64,000 bases of DNA from Prorocentrum cordatum (lineage: Eukaryota; Sar; Dinophyceae; Prorocentrales; Prorocentraceae), in the NCBI GenBank assembly GCA_963575745.1, contig CAUYUJ010000681.1, positions 510,104-574,103 of the forward strand, read 5' to 3'. The notes under the pieces are model-generated. The model worked only from the letters and a program-made list of their open reading frames with translations. It searched no databases and was not told where the DNA came from. Made by a program: the position numbers and the translations under genes. This document shows positions 9,409 to 20,379 of the stretch, one piece after another. Numbering within the stretch: position 1 is the stretch's first letter; each line of letters begins with the position of its first letter.

Positions 9409-10924
9409 CTAGACAATGGCGGCGGCGCGCCGCACCTCCTGGCGCGCCTTGCGCGTCCGGCATCTCATTGGCCACGCGGAAGCCGATGTAGTCTGCGCCC
9501 GCTTGGGCGGTCTGGCCATGCAACGCTGCGCGGACCTTCCGAACTGTCGTGGAGGAGGGGGCGCGGACGCCCTGGTGGGGCTGCCGTGTCCAACCTGGCG
9601 AGATGGGCGTGCATTCCTAGTCGGGGTGCTCGACTGCGGTCGGTCCCGCAGATGGACAAAACCCGTGGCCCTGCTGATGTGCGCCATGATCCGCTGGATC
9701 ACCTCGCCGTCTTCCTTGCCCAACTCCCCCGTCGCGATCAGGTCCGCGATGCAATCTACGTTGGAGCTCTTCTCGGTGCCGCAGCGGCGGCTGGCCGCCA
9801 GCGCTTCCGAGGTGGCGGAAGGCGCAGCTATTGTCCTGCCGCCGCTGCGGGGCGCCTTCCACTTCGGACGGAAAGAAATCCCCGCGCTGGCTCCCCTGGA
9901 GATCGCGCCTGCGGTGGCTGCCCACTGCGGCGCCGCCGCGCCCGTGACCGCCAAGGGCCCCGTTCGGGAGAGCGCCGACATCTGCGATCACAGAGGCCAG
10001 GCGCGGGGCAAGTTGCTGGGGGGGAGGCGCCTCCCAGATGAAGGAGTCGCAGGCGCCGTAGATGTCCTCCTGCGCCCAGGAGGCATTGGCGGGCAGCGCT
10101 GCGCGGCGAAGACGCTGGAAAAGCGCTCGGGCGCCAAGGTCGGCGAGGCCCATCGGGAAGAGGGCGTCGACGCACGCCCGCGGGATCGCAGGCGTGATCA
10201 GGTGGCTGCGCCGGCGTTGGCGCAGCGTGGCAGCGGCCTCCGCGCCCTCAATTCCGCGCAGCAGCAGCGCATAGACGCGCAGAAGATCACCCGCCCGAAG
10301 GTCGACCGCATCCATCCTCGCTGGAAGCCGCAGGATAGGAATGCGCGAGACATGGGGGTGCCGCCGCAAGTCGGCGATTTAGGTGGAGTCGCCCATGTCG
10401 GGCATTAGGCTGACGAGGGTCGCCATCGCGCGCGGCAATGGCCGACGCCAGGGGGCGCGGCGCAGAGGAGAGGCCAAACAAAGCTCAAGGGCGCCGCGAT
10501 CCTCGGGGGCCCGCAGAACCACGTGCTTGCCCAGCCCCAGATCGCAGCATCGCCCTTCTCGGCAAGCGCCGCGATGCCCCGCGAGTTCGCCACCTTCTCC
10601 CCCGCCAGCCAGGTCTGGCAGAGGAGGTTAAAACATTGGGCCGTGACACGGGCGCGGAGCCATCCGGGGTAGACTGCACGACATGTTGCATGGCAGCCTT
10701 TCCCAGCCTTTGAAGAGCGGCACCGCCAGGAGCTCCAGCTTCTTGCGCCCCCTTGCGATGTCGAGCAGGTCCTGTCGCTCGCAGCGGCGAGCCGCGCTCG
10801 CGATCTTGGCGGCGGAGCGTCGGGCCGAACTCCCCCCAAACCTGCACGCGAATGCAGCTTCTATTTGAAATCTGAAAGATGCGAATCGGACGCGCCATTT
10901 CACGACGAAGCGCCCAGGGGGCAT
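9409..10924 (-). pseudogene. Broken coding remnant at the 5' side of the retroelement
   Basis: I do not recognise this protein. Protein-like stretches occur in different minus frames: one at 10924-10628 with ELLAVPLFKGWERLPCNM, then after a shift one at about 10690-10405 with NLLCQTWLAGEKVANSRGI and IWGWASTWFCGPPRIAAP, then one at 10369-9830 with ANASWAQEDIYGACDSFIW, then one at about 9800-9640 with IADLIATGELGKEDGEVIQ. The pieces run in the same direction as the endonuclease, so a first ORF or an N-terminal extension of the element is one explanation; a separate decayed host gene is another. Trp- and Cys-rich composition argues against chance frames. Confidence 0.45.
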
Positions 10925-10929
10925 TATAC

Positions 10930-12400
10930 CTGCTCTTGCGCCGACGCGAAAGCGGCGACGACGAACGCGGCGACAACCGCGACGAAGGCGACGACGACGA
11001 AATCATGACCATGACAACGACAAAGACAACGACCAGTTGGAGACAGACCGCCCGCGCGCGCCACGACCGCGCGGGCACTGCTGCTCGCGGGGGCACCGCG
11101 CAACGCGCCACCGGCGCTCCGAGCGCGGCACTCCCCCCCCCGCAGGAGGGGGGCGGCGACGACGACGATTTTAGAGCACCCCGCCTGCGAGGGCCACGTC
11201 GGCGCGGGCGCCGGCGCGCGCGGGGGCGCAGGACAACGCGCCGCGGCAAGGGCGCCTATATCCCCACCTGCGCGGGCACGAAATGGAGGAGGACGACGTC
11301 GACGACCGAGGGCGGCCCGCGCGCGCGAAGACGCGACTGCCCCGGCTTAGCCCGCGTCGCCCTGGAGCCACACGCGCCCGCGATTGAGGGGGGGCCTGCG
11401 GGCGGAAGAGCGACGGGCACTAGCGGCGGGGACTGGCTGAGGGCGGACAAGAAGGGGAACGCGAAAACGGGCGGGGGGTCAGGAGGCAACGGCGCGGAGA
11501 CAAAGGACAAGATAATGCGGAAAAGGCGCCAGGGCAGCCGTGGAAGAGACGGGCGCAAATGGGCGCGGAGCAGACGCGCGAACGCATGGCGAACCCGATG
11601 GAGGGAAACGCAACGAAGATCGCAAAAGAAACGCAAGAGGACTCGGAAGGGGGCCGGCGGCGAAGGGGCGGGGGGTTTGGGCGGGCGCGCAAGGGGGGGC
11701 GACAGGGGGGGCGGGGGGGGCGCGGCGAACGAGGAGGCCAATGGAAAGAGCGACGATGAACACGAAGGAGCGGAGCGCGACTGGGATAACGCAAAGCAAT
11801 AACACAAACAAGCGACGACGAGGGATGAGGGCGAAGAGGAGGGAGGGCGCCGACGAAGACAAGGAACATATCGACGAGCAAGACAGAGAACGCAAGGCCA
11901 TCTGGAAAGGGGGAAAAGGAGGGGCGAACCGGACATGAGAGGAAGGAAGTGGGAGGGTCGCGAAGCAGCTCAGGACGCGACCGAAGGCGCCGAAGGCCAC
12001 CGCCCCTAGGCCCAGCTCGCCTTGGGCCTTGGCAGCAGAGCGCGCCCTGTCCATGTGGCGGGCGCGGTGATAGCTCCATATGCTGTGCACTGGCTCGCTC
12101 CCGTCATAGTAACCATCCTGCGACACGGAACTCCATGGTGGTCGTGCCGCCACCGAACGCTCGGCCCTCCCGCGTAATGAACTTCGGCTAGCGATGGCGC
12201 GCAAAAGCGAAACGAAACATGACAAGTCTCGCCATCGACTGATGATCATGCTGCGCGGGGGTTCGCAACCCCGCAAACACGAAAAGACATCATAATCGCT
12301 CGCACGATAAAAGACGCCAAAATCCGCCAACGAAAAATAAATTGCGATCAGCCACCCCATGTACTAAGAGATGTTTACACATGTTGCAAATTGAGCTACA
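10930..12400. other. GC-rich, Arg/Gly-coding stretch without a recognised gene
   Basis: Long frames are open on both strands (for example 10879-11802 + and 11479-12360 -), but the translations are runs of R, G, D or P and S. This is expected from biased composition, so no gene is called. Confidence 0.45.
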
Positions 12401-12409
12401 CCGTCTCGT

Positions 12410-12660
12410 ACCTCAAAGACGCTTCCCGTCATCCGCCAGCGAGTTCACAGGTGCAGCGTGGAACCACTAGTAAAGAACAGTTAACTTACTTTTTTATATA
12501 ATAATAAAAGAACGGTCCACGCCAGAGGCGCTTCCCGTCATCCGCCAGCGAATTTCCAAGTGCCACTAGCAAAATAGCATTGAACATAATCATTAAAAAC
12601 GGTCCACGCCAGAGTCGTTTCCCGTCATCCGCCGGCCTCCTTCGACCTCGTCACTCATCA
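12410..12660 (+). repeat. Three imperfect repeats around CGCTTCCCGTCATCCGCCAG
   Basis: The core occurs at about 12420, 12530 and 12617. The later two are preceded by AACGGTCCACGCCAGAG. The spacing is about 110 then 87 bp, with AT-rich filler. The last unit merges into CCGGCCTCCTTCG, which resembles the X block found after the A-B arrays. Confidence 0.7.
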
Positions 12661-12930
12661 AGGAAAGAGTCCGCCAGTCTCCTTCAGTAGAGGCAGCGGG
12701 GACATCTTTACCAACTAAAAGAGAAACCTCGGCCCTTTCCGGGAAAAAGGGCCGCACTCCATCCCTGAGGCCCCTACAAACTTCAAAAGTTCAGGACGAT
12801 CAGTGGGGAGTAAGTCTCAAGAGAAATGCCCGGCCCGCCCTACCGACACGTCTGGGGGTGCGACAGGGAGGAATTAGTTATTATTAAGAAAGGAAATGAA
12901 AGAGGAGGAGGGGGCGGAGGAGAAGGAGGA
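12661..12930 (+). repeat. X-like block and purine-rich tract
   Basis: GAGAAACCTCGGCCCTTTCC followed by GGGAAAAAGGGCC resembles the X block (17670-17800, 28650-28745, 33170-33290). A GGA-rich stretch then leads into a GAC microsatellite. Confidence 0.5.
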
Positions 12931-12965
12931 GGACGATGACGATGACGACGACGACGACGACGACA
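12931..12965. repeat. (GAC)n/(GAT)n microsatellite
   Basis: GACGATGACGATGACGACGA and further GAC units; simple repeat. Confidence 0.9.
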
Positions 12966-13199
12966 ACCCCCCCTTCCACCCGCAGGGCCCGGGCGGCGCC
13001 GGGCAAGCGGCCGCAGGCCCCTTGCCGCTGAAGCCTGGCTGCAGGGCCGGGGGGGGGCGGGGACGTGCCGCAGAGGTTCGCGCGCAAGAGTGGCTGCTCG
13101 CCAGCTCGGGCAAATTCGTGGGCCCTGGGACCAGCACGGCGGTTTCTGTGCCGTTTTCAGGCAAACTGCCTCTGGAACATGAGACGGGTAAAATACCCG

Positions 13200-13685
13200 G
13201 AAAAGGGGACAACATGATCGAGCCACGAACCCGGACAGGGAGTTAGAACTTCGAGGCATGGGAACGTTTCCAAGCACCTCAATTGGGCGATGGGCAATGG
13301 AAATGCTGAAGATATCAATGGCTCTGGTATCATGCCAAGGGCTGTGTTGTGCTGCTCTGCGCTGTGCAGCGCCGCATAGTGACGTGCAAGGAACGCGCCA
13401 CGGAACGTGCCAGTGGAAGTGCCAAGGGACGCACCAAGGGAAATGCCGCGTTGAACTGAGCCGTGCGCTGTTGCATTGTGGGTCAGGCCGTCCTTGGCGT
13501 CAGAATCCTGATCGACCTGCTTTGGATCTGAAGCTCGAGCTGTCTGAACGCATAGACGCATAGCTCGGGCTAGTTGCAATCCAGACGCGCGAAGCGCTGG
13601 ACCAGCTCGAGCGCACGATCCGATTCAGTTCCGCAGCCCTCGCTCGAGACACCCTCACAAATTGCTCAGGCGCAGAGCCAGACGA
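13200..13685 (+). repeat. A-family monomer (diverged) with tail block
   Basis: Starts ACATGATCGAGCCACGAACC and follows the A consensus through ATTGGGCGATGGGCAATG and the CTGTGTTGTGCTG run. It ends in a tail (13590-13685) with CACGATCCGATTCAGTTCCG that is also found after the A monomer at 18130. Confidence 0.75.
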
Positions 13686-13688
13686 TCA

Positions 13689-15470
13689 TATGTTAGATAT
13701 CTCCCTGTTTGGCCTGGACGCGTGAAGATGTGGCTCCAGCACTGGATAACCATGTTAGATACCCCCCTGGTCTGCCTTGACACGTGAAAACACATGGCCC
13801 CAGCTCGGGACCACCATGTAGGATACCGCCCTGAGTGGCCTGGACACGTAAAGACACATGGTTCCAGCTCGGGACCACCATGTTAGATATCCACCTGGGT
13901 GGCCTGGACACGTGACAACACATGGCTCCAGCTCGGGACTACCATGTTAGATATCCCACTGGGGAATCTGGAAAATCACCCGCCGAAGAACATGTGTCAG
14001 CTTATTACACATCTGGTTCTTGTGGGCCCCCACGCTGCGGGCGCCAAGACGACCACGTGTTAGATCCCCCCTTGGGTGGTCTGGACAAGTGAATCACGTG
14101 GTTCCAGCACGGGGAAACCATGTTAGGTACTCCTTTGGGCGGACTGGGCACGTGAAAAAACGTGGTTCAAGCTCGAGACCACAAACACGATATCCCCTTC
14201 TGGGTGGCATGGACACGTGAAGACAAATGGTTCCATCAGGGGGCAACCATGTTCGATACCCCCTTGGGCGACCTGGGCACGTGAAAACACGCATTTCGCC
14301 TCAGATATCCTCTGAATTCGGGTCCCCAGGAGAGCCCTTCTGGGCGGCCCGGACACGTGAAAACACGTGTTGTAGCTCGGGGCCATCTGTTAGATACCTC
14401 CTTGGGTGGCCTGGACACATGAAAAACACACATGGTTCCAGCGAGGGGCGAGACACCGCCATCTTAGACCCCCCCCCTTGGGCGGCCTGGACGCGTAAAC
14501 ACACAAGGCTTCCGCTCGCGAGCACCATGTTAGGTACCCCTGGGTGGCCTGGACACACAGTGGTTCCAGCTCGGGACCACAATGCTGGACATCCCCCTTC
14601 CGGGTGGCCTGGACATGTGAGAACACGTGGTTCCAGCTCGGGACCACAAAACTAGACATCCCCTTCTGCCTGGACGTACTATAAGAAAACAACCAAAAAC
14701 AAAAACAACGCTGTTCCAGCTCGGGGCCACCGTATTATATACCTCTCGCGTCGGCCTGGGCACGTGAAACCACGTGGCCCCAACTCGGGACAACCATGTT
14801 AGATACTCCAGAAGGGGGGAAGTTTGGAACATCACAAGCCGACGAAACTGTGTCACTCCCAGGCGACAACATGTTAGATGCCCCTGGACAAGTAAAAACA
14901 TATGGTTCCAGCTCGGGACAACCATGTTACATATCCCTCTGGGTCGCCTGGACAAGTGAAACCACGTGATTCCAGCTCGGGGCCACCATGTTAGATACCC
15001 CCCTTCTCGGTGGCCTGGACACGTGGAAAAAAACGTGGTTCCAGCTCGGGACCACCATGATCGATACCTCACTGGGAAATCTAGAGAATCACCCGCCGAT
15101 GAAACTGTGTCAGGGTATCACACATCTGGTGTCGATGCGTTGTTTTCGTCTGGCTCTTGTGGGCCTCCCACGGTGGGGGCGTCCAGACGACCACATGTTA
15201 GATACCCCCCCCTGAGGTGGTCTGGGCACATGACAACATGTGGTTCCAGCACGGGGCAACCATGTTAGATACTCCTCTGGGCGGCCTGGACACGTGAAAC
15301 AACGTTGTTCAAGCTCGAGACTACCATCTTAGATACCCCCTCTGGGTGGCCTGGACACGCGAAGACAAATGATTCTGTCAGGGGCGACCATGTTCGATAC
15401 CCCCTTGGGCAACCTGGGCACGTGAAAATACGCATTTGGCATCAGACATCCTCTGAATTCTGGTCCCCAT
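13689..15470 (+). repeat. C array: 64-bp tandem repeat with a 1.1-kb higher order
   Basis: The basic unit contains ACCATGTTAGATA, CCTGGGTGGCCTGGACACG and TGAAAACACATGGTTCCAG, about 64 bp. Longer inserts with AATCACCCGCCGA and GTGGGCC...GCGTCCAGACGACCA occur at 13965-14060 and again at 15068-15190. The unit with CATTTCGCCTCAGATATCC at 14280 recurs at 15425. So a block of about 1.13 kb is itself duplicated. Confidence 0.9.
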
Positions 15471-15785
15471 GAGAGTAGCAATCAATAAGACTGAACAAAG
15501 GTTTCGCTCGAGACAACCTCAACAAATTCTGCAAAACAAGCGTTTCTCTACAGACATCCGCAACACAACGAAAATGTGTGCTCTTCCCTATGTCTTACCA
15601 AGTAGAATGCCACAAACCAGCGTTTCGCTCGCAAAAATCCTCTACCTGTAGTCCGCCAGCCCCAAGCGGCCTCCTTATTTATCTAAGAGTAATTCCGCTG
15701 GCGCTGCGCAAATCGAGGCCGGGGATCAAAACGATTAGAAGAAAGCCATGGGCCTATGGGCCTCTGTCCTTTCCGAAACATGATC
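15471..15785 (+). repeat. Exit sequence and X block, copy 1
   Basis: Directly after the C array come GGTTTCGCTCGAGACAACC and related lines, then the X block with CCGCCAGCCCCAAGCGGCC and GATTAGAAGAAAGCC. The X end overlaps the head of the next A monomer, forming CCTTTCCG and CCGGAAAGG around about 20 bases. Confidence 0.7.
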
Positions 15786-16080
15786 GGCCCACGAAACCGG
15801 AAAGGAATTTAGAAATGTTAGGCGTGGCAGCGTTTTCAAGACACCTGATTGAGCGACGGGCAATTGCAATGCTGAGTGTATCGATCTTGATGTACCGCGC
15901 CAAGGACTGTGCTGTGCTGGGCCGTGCTGAAATGCGATGTGCCATGCCGCGATTGTGCTCTATAGCGTTGTGGGTCGAGTCCTCCTTTGCATCCGAGTCC
16001 TGACCGAACTGATCTGGATCTTAAGCTCGAGCTGCCTGAGCGCGTAGTAGCTGCCCCAGGGCTAGCTGAAGTGGAAGCGT
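15770..16080 (+). repeat. A-family monomer
   Basis: Runs from ACATGATCGGCCCACGAAAC through ACACCTGATTGAGCGACGG, TATCGATCTTGATGTACCG and ACCGAACTGATCTGGATC to GCGTAGTAGCTGCCCCAGG, matching the consensus of the arrays at 20380-23770. Confidence 0.85.
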
Positions 16081-16129
16081 GAAGGACGTTAAACCAACCC
16101 GACCTCACAATCCGACGCAGCTCCGAGAA

Positions 16130-16515
16130 GAAGCGGCACGACACGAGGCACAGGCTCGCGGACGCGCCACAGGATGTGTCAAGGGCGCAATGGGGGATGC
16201 GACGGGGGGCGTGTCAGGGGAAGTATCAGGGAACGTGCCCTGGACGTGCCAGGGACCTGCCGCGGGACGTGCCAAGGCGCGCGCCACGGGGCGGCCATAG
16301 AACGTCATGCCAAGGGACGTTGCAAGGGGGCCGCCACGGAGCGGGCAGGGGAAACGCCTGGGGACGAGCCAGGAAAAGCGACAGAGGACGAGCCAGGGAA
16401 CGTGCCACGCCGAGTGGCGTGCTAGGAGACGTGCCAGGGCACGTCACGCCAGAACGTCACAAGGGGGCGCGCCAGGGGACGCGCCAGCGCGCCAGGGGAT
16501 GCCCCAACGGACGGG
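16130..16515 (+). repeat. GGGACGTGCCA-type minisatellite
   Basis: Degenerate 10-12-bp units (GGGACGTGCCA, GGGACGCGCCA, GGAACGTGCC). This is the same minisatellite that ends every A-family unit. It opens Arg-rich frames on both strands that are products of the repeat. Confidence 0.8.
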
Positions 16516-16544
16516 CGGTGCTGGACTGCGACGCACTCTACTGC

Positions 16545-17455
16545 GACCATCGTTTCGCTCGAGACATCCTCAACCAATCCTCATGCTAGACATATGCCTG
16601 GGCGACCTGGGCACGTGAAAACAAGCGTCTCGCTCGAGACATCTTCAACCAATCCTCATGTTAGACATCGGCCTGGGCGACATGGACACGTGGAAAGCAA
16701 GCGTCTCGCTCGAGACATCCTCAACACATCCTCATGCTAGACACGTTCCTGGGCAACCTGGTCGCGTGAAAACGAGCGTCTCGCACGAGACATCCTCAAC
16801 ACATCCTCATGTTCGACATCCGCCTGGGCAACCTGGTTGCGTGAAAACAAGCGTCTCGCTCGAGACATCCTCAACACATCCTCATGTTCGACATCCGCCT
16901 GGGCAACCTGGACGCGTGAAAACAAGCGTCTCGCTCGAGACATCCTCAACACATCCTCATGCTGGACATCCACCTGGGCGAGCTGGACACTTGAAAACAC
17001 GCGGGTCGCTCGAGACATCCTCAACACATCTTCATGTCAGGCATCCACCTGGGCGACCTGAGAACGCGTAAACAAGCGTCTCGCTCGAGACGATCTCAAC
17101 ACCTCCTCATGCTGGGCATCCGGCTGGGCGACCTGGACACGTGAAAGCAAGCGTCTCGCTCGAGACCCCCTCGACACATCTTTATGTTAGCAATCCGCCT
17201 GGGCGACCTGGAGACGTGAAAACAAGCGTTTCGCTCGAGAGGTTCTGAACACATCCTCATGCTAGACATCCGCCTGGGCGACCTGGACACGTGAAAACAA
17301 GCGTCTCGCTCGAGACATCCTCAACACATCCTCATGCTAGGCATCTGCCTGGGCAACCTGGACGCGTGAAAACAAGCGTCTCGCTCGAGACATCCTCAAC
17401 ACATCCTCATGCTAGACATCTGCCTGGGCAACCTGGACGCGTGATAACAAGCATT
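16545..17455 (+). repeat. B array: 75-bp tandem repeat, about 12 units
   Basis: Unit: AAGCGTCTCGCTCGAGACAT, CCTCAACACATCCTCATG, CTAGACATCCGCCTGGGCG, ACCTGGACACGTGAAAAC. The period is 75 bp. The part from CATGCTAGACATCC to GTGAAAACA is shared with the C family. Confidence 0.95.
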
Positions 17456-17800
17456 TCACCTGAGACATCCTCTGAATTCTGGTCCCCAGGAGAGAAACAA
17501 TCTATACCATAAAATAAACGTTTCGCTCGAGACATCCTAGACAAACTCTGCAAAACAAGCGTTTCGCTCGAGACATCCGCAACAATCAAAAATGTCTACT
17601 TTACCATGAGCTTACCGATCGGGTTTTCAAAAAGCAGCGTTTCGCTAGGGACATCCTCAAAATCTTAATTCGCCGGCCCTACGTCATCTTTTGATTTATC
17701 GCAAAAGAACTTCGCCGGCCCTACGCACGTCGATTCCGCGGGTAAGCCCCTGAAAGAAAACCCTGGGCCCGCGCCGCTTCCGGGAAAAACTGCTCTGGGA
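17456..17800 (+). repeat. B exit sequence and X block, copy 2
   Basis: After the last B unit: ACCTGAGACATCCTCTGAAT, TCTGGTCCCCAGGAGAG, then two extra TTTCGCTCGAGACATCC lines, then TTCGCCGGCCCTACG (twice) and CCTGGGCCC...TTCCGGGAAAA. The same order follows the B arrays at 23960 and 33010. Confidence 0.85.
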
Positions 17801-17912
17801 TTGGAACCCGGAACGGAACCGAAAAACAAACGGCGCAGGAACCAACAAACAAAAATGCAAAACGGAACCGATGAAAAAATGGCTCTGTCGCTTCCAGGGC
17901 CCATGAAGGACG
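17775..17912 (-). repeat. GGTTCCGTTTTGCC-type dispersed repeat, inverted copy
   Basis: Read on the minus strand it contains GGGCCCTGGAAGCGACAGAG then CCATTTTTTCATCGGTTCCG, closely matching 62740-62810 on the plus strand. Confidence 0.75.
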
Positions 17913-17971
17913 TACAGCAGCGGCTCGCGCGCAACGGTGACTATCCGTCAGCGCGGGCAACACTCTTAAAA

Positions 17972-18128
17972 TCAGAGCAGAGCGAATTGAGACAACGGGA
18001 GTTGGCCTTCGTGAGGGGCCCTCGTCGCCACGGCTGGACGCTGTTTGGAAAACTTGCCACTGTGGACCTGAGGAGGGGTCCCAGACCCAATGTTGTGCTG
18101 CCGTTGTCTCAGCTCGCCCTGTTCCGAT
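17972..18128. mobile_element. Small foldback element
   Basis: The left arm AGAGCGAATTGAGACAACGG and the reverse complement of the right arm AGGGCGAGCTGAGACAACGG form near-perfect inverted repeats about 155 bp apart. The right arm is also seen at about 578-610. It ends right at the head of an A monomer. Confidence 0.55.
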
Positions 18129-18129
18129 A

Positions 18130-18660
18130 GAACATGATCGACCCACGAACACGGAAAGGGATGTAGAAATGTGAAGCATAGCCTCGTTTCCAGAACGTAA
18201 ACCTTGGGCGACGGGTAATTACAACGCTCATGATAACGATCGTGATGTACCGTGCCACGGGCTGTGCAATACTGCGCCATGCTGTGCCGTGCTGTGCTGT
18301 GCTGACTTCAACGCGTCACGCCGCGTTGAACCGTGCCCCGCCCTATTGCATTGTGGATCAAGCCGTCCTTGGCGTCAGAATCGTGGCCGAAACGATTTGG
18401 ATCTTACGCTCGAACTGCCTGAACGCATAGCTCAGGCTAGTTGTAGTCAAGACGCGCGGGGCGCTCTACCAGCTAGAGCTCAAGATCCGATTCAATTCCG
18501 AAACATCGCCCGAGACATTCAGATCCGCAACGGAGCGAACCGAGCTCGACAATGACGGGCGGGGGAGAAACATGCGGGGCGTTCAACCAGCTCGAAATCA
18601 AGATCCGATTCCGTTCCGAAGTGGGACGAACGAATCAGAATCAAGGGGCGAATCCTAGCC
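18130..18660 (+). repeat. A-family monomer with tail block
   Basis: Starts ACATGATCGACCCACGAACA and follows the A consensus. The tail at 18470-18640 repeats AAGATCCGATTC twice and matches the tail at 13590-13685, not the GGGACGTGCC minisatellite. So A monomers have two kinds of 3' part. Confidence 0.75.
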
Positions 18661-18949
18661 GAAGCGAAAAGCACCGAGACGACGACAACGCCCCCTCTCG
18701 ACACCTCCTCAAACGATGAAAGGGCCAGCGTCTCGCGAGAGACACTCTCAACGCATCCTGCAGAAGAAGCTTGTCGCTGCAGGCGAGGACTTCGCTCGAG
18801 ACCTCATCAACAGGTCCTGCAGAGCGAGCGCTTCGCCCAGACATCCCCAGCACATACTCGTGCAAGTGATCCGCCTGGGCGGCCTGGGTACGTGAAGGCC
18901 CGCGCTTCGCTCGAAACACCTCCAACAAATCCTCGAGGCAAAGATTCGC
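18661..18949 (+). repeat. Diverged B-like units
   Basis: Lines with AGCGTCTCGCGAGAGACACT, ACTTCGCTCGAGACCTC and GATCCGCCTGGGCGGCCTGG look like a decayed B array leading into the D array. Confidence 0.55.
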
Positions 18950-20035
18950 CTGGGCGACGTGGAACAATCGTGAAAACACGTGGGTCCCGTGCGCGCCAGG
19001 GCGGAACGAGCGTGCAAGCACATGGCTCTCGTGCGCGCCAAATCGGAAGAAACGTGAAAACACATGGGTCCCTTCCGCCCCAGAGCGGCGCACGCGCGAA
19101 AACACGTGGGTCCCTTTTGCCCCAGAGCGCAGCAAGCGTGAAATTACGTGGACCCCTTTCGCGCCGGAGCGGCGCACGCGTGAAAACACCTGGGTCCCTT
19201 TCGCCCCAGAGCGGATCAGGTGTGAAAACACGTGGGTCCCTTTCACCCCAGAGCGCAGCAAGCGTGAACTTACACGGGTCACTTTCGCCCCAAAGCGGAG
19301 CAAACATAAAAAAACACGTGGATCCTTTTCGCTCCAGAGTGAAACAAGTGTGAAAACACATGGTCCTCTCCAGGAAGCCCCAGGAGACCTCCCCAGAGCC
19401 CCAAGACGGAACGTGCCAAGCGATTATGCATCTAGTGCCGATTCGTTGAGTTTGCTTTGCTTTTGTGCTCTCCCTCAAATTTAGAAGGGATAGAGCGCCT
19501 CTGGGTGGCCAGGGCGCGTGAAAACACTTGGGCCCCTTTCGACCCAGAGCGCAGAGGGCGTGAAATCACGGCGATCCCTTTCGCTCCAAAGCGCAGTAAA
19601 CGTGAAAGCACGTGGGTCCCTTTCGCCCCAGAGCGGAGCAAGCATGAGAACACGCGTGCCCCTTTCGCTCCAAAGCGCAGCAAGCGTGAAAACATGTGGG
19701 TCCCTGGGTCCCTTCCGCCCCAGAGCGCAGCAAGCGTGAGAACACGTGGGCCTTTTCGCCCCAGAAAATAAAAAAACGTGAAAGCACGTTGTTCTGCTCT
19801 GGGGCGAAAGGGGCCCACGTGTGTTCACGCTTGGTCTTTCTGACGGAATGTGTTCACGCGTGCCCCGCCCTGATGCGAAATGGACGCACGTGTTTTCACT
19901 CTTGCTCCGCCCTGAGGCGAATGGAATCCACGTGATTTCACGCTTGCTGCGCCCTGGGGGGAAAGGGACACACCTGTTTTCACGTTTGCTCCGCCCTGAA
20001 GCGGAAAGGCCTGGGGAGAAAGGGACGGCCTCTCC
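18950..20035. repeat. D array: 42-bp tandem repeat, with the last part inverted
   Basis: Unit: GTGAAAACACGTGGGTCCCT, TTCGCCCCAGAGCGCAGCAAGC, 42 bp. It is direct from 18950 to 19370 and from 19500 to 19795. From about 19795 to 20030 the units are on the other strand (GGGGCGAAAGGGGCCCACGT), so the array makes a large imperfect palindrome centred near 19790. Confidence 0.9.
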
Positions 20036-20379
20036 ACCTCTCCAAACGAGCGTTTCGCTTAAGACATCCTCGAAATTCCTGCGAGCCGGACGCGCCATCC
20101 TCGAGCGGGCACACAAATAGTAGACTGTCACTAATGTTGTGTGTCTCCGAGCCTCGTCATGTATTAAGGATTCTGTGCGAAACGCTCCGCACCCCGTTTT
20201 CCGACGGTCAGCGGACGTCATATTTATCGGGAATCGGGCATTGGGCGTCCACTCTCCGAGCGGGCATGCGCGAAAGGCACTTGTTCCACGCCGAATGTGA
20301 CTTCACTCTGTTTCTGTTCATCGAAAGAAATCCGCTGGTCCACCCCCAACATTGCACCCAAAGAAAGATTGTCATCCTA
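20036..20379. other. Mixed sequence without a recognised gene
   Basis: Begins with one B-like line (GAGCGTTTCGCTTAAGACATCC). The rest shows no domain or repeat that I recognise. Confidence 0.4.

Larger units (their letters stand above)
5280..10924 (-). mobile_element. Decayed LINE-like (non-LTR) retroelement
   Basis: Read on the minus strand, the order is: an unrecognised leading part (10924-9409), an APE-type endonuclease (9171-8374), a linker (8234-7458), a reverse transcriptase (7400-6540), a thumb and C-terminal part (6567-5464) and a CxxC/H/C zinc-like motif (about 5605-5530). This order is that of APE-class non-LTR retrotransposons. The frame changes at least four times, so it is not intact. 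No poly-A tail or target-site duplication was identified; the outer limits are estimates. Confidence 0.8.

Noticed and set aside
10879-12360. 307-codon plus frame and 293-codon minus frame
   Set aside because: Overlapping frames on both strands, with near-homopolymer composition and no domain.
13689-17455. C and B arrays as a CRISPR-like locus
   Set aside because: The units are full tandem repeats with no unique spacers of even length and no cas-like genes. The host is a eukaryote.
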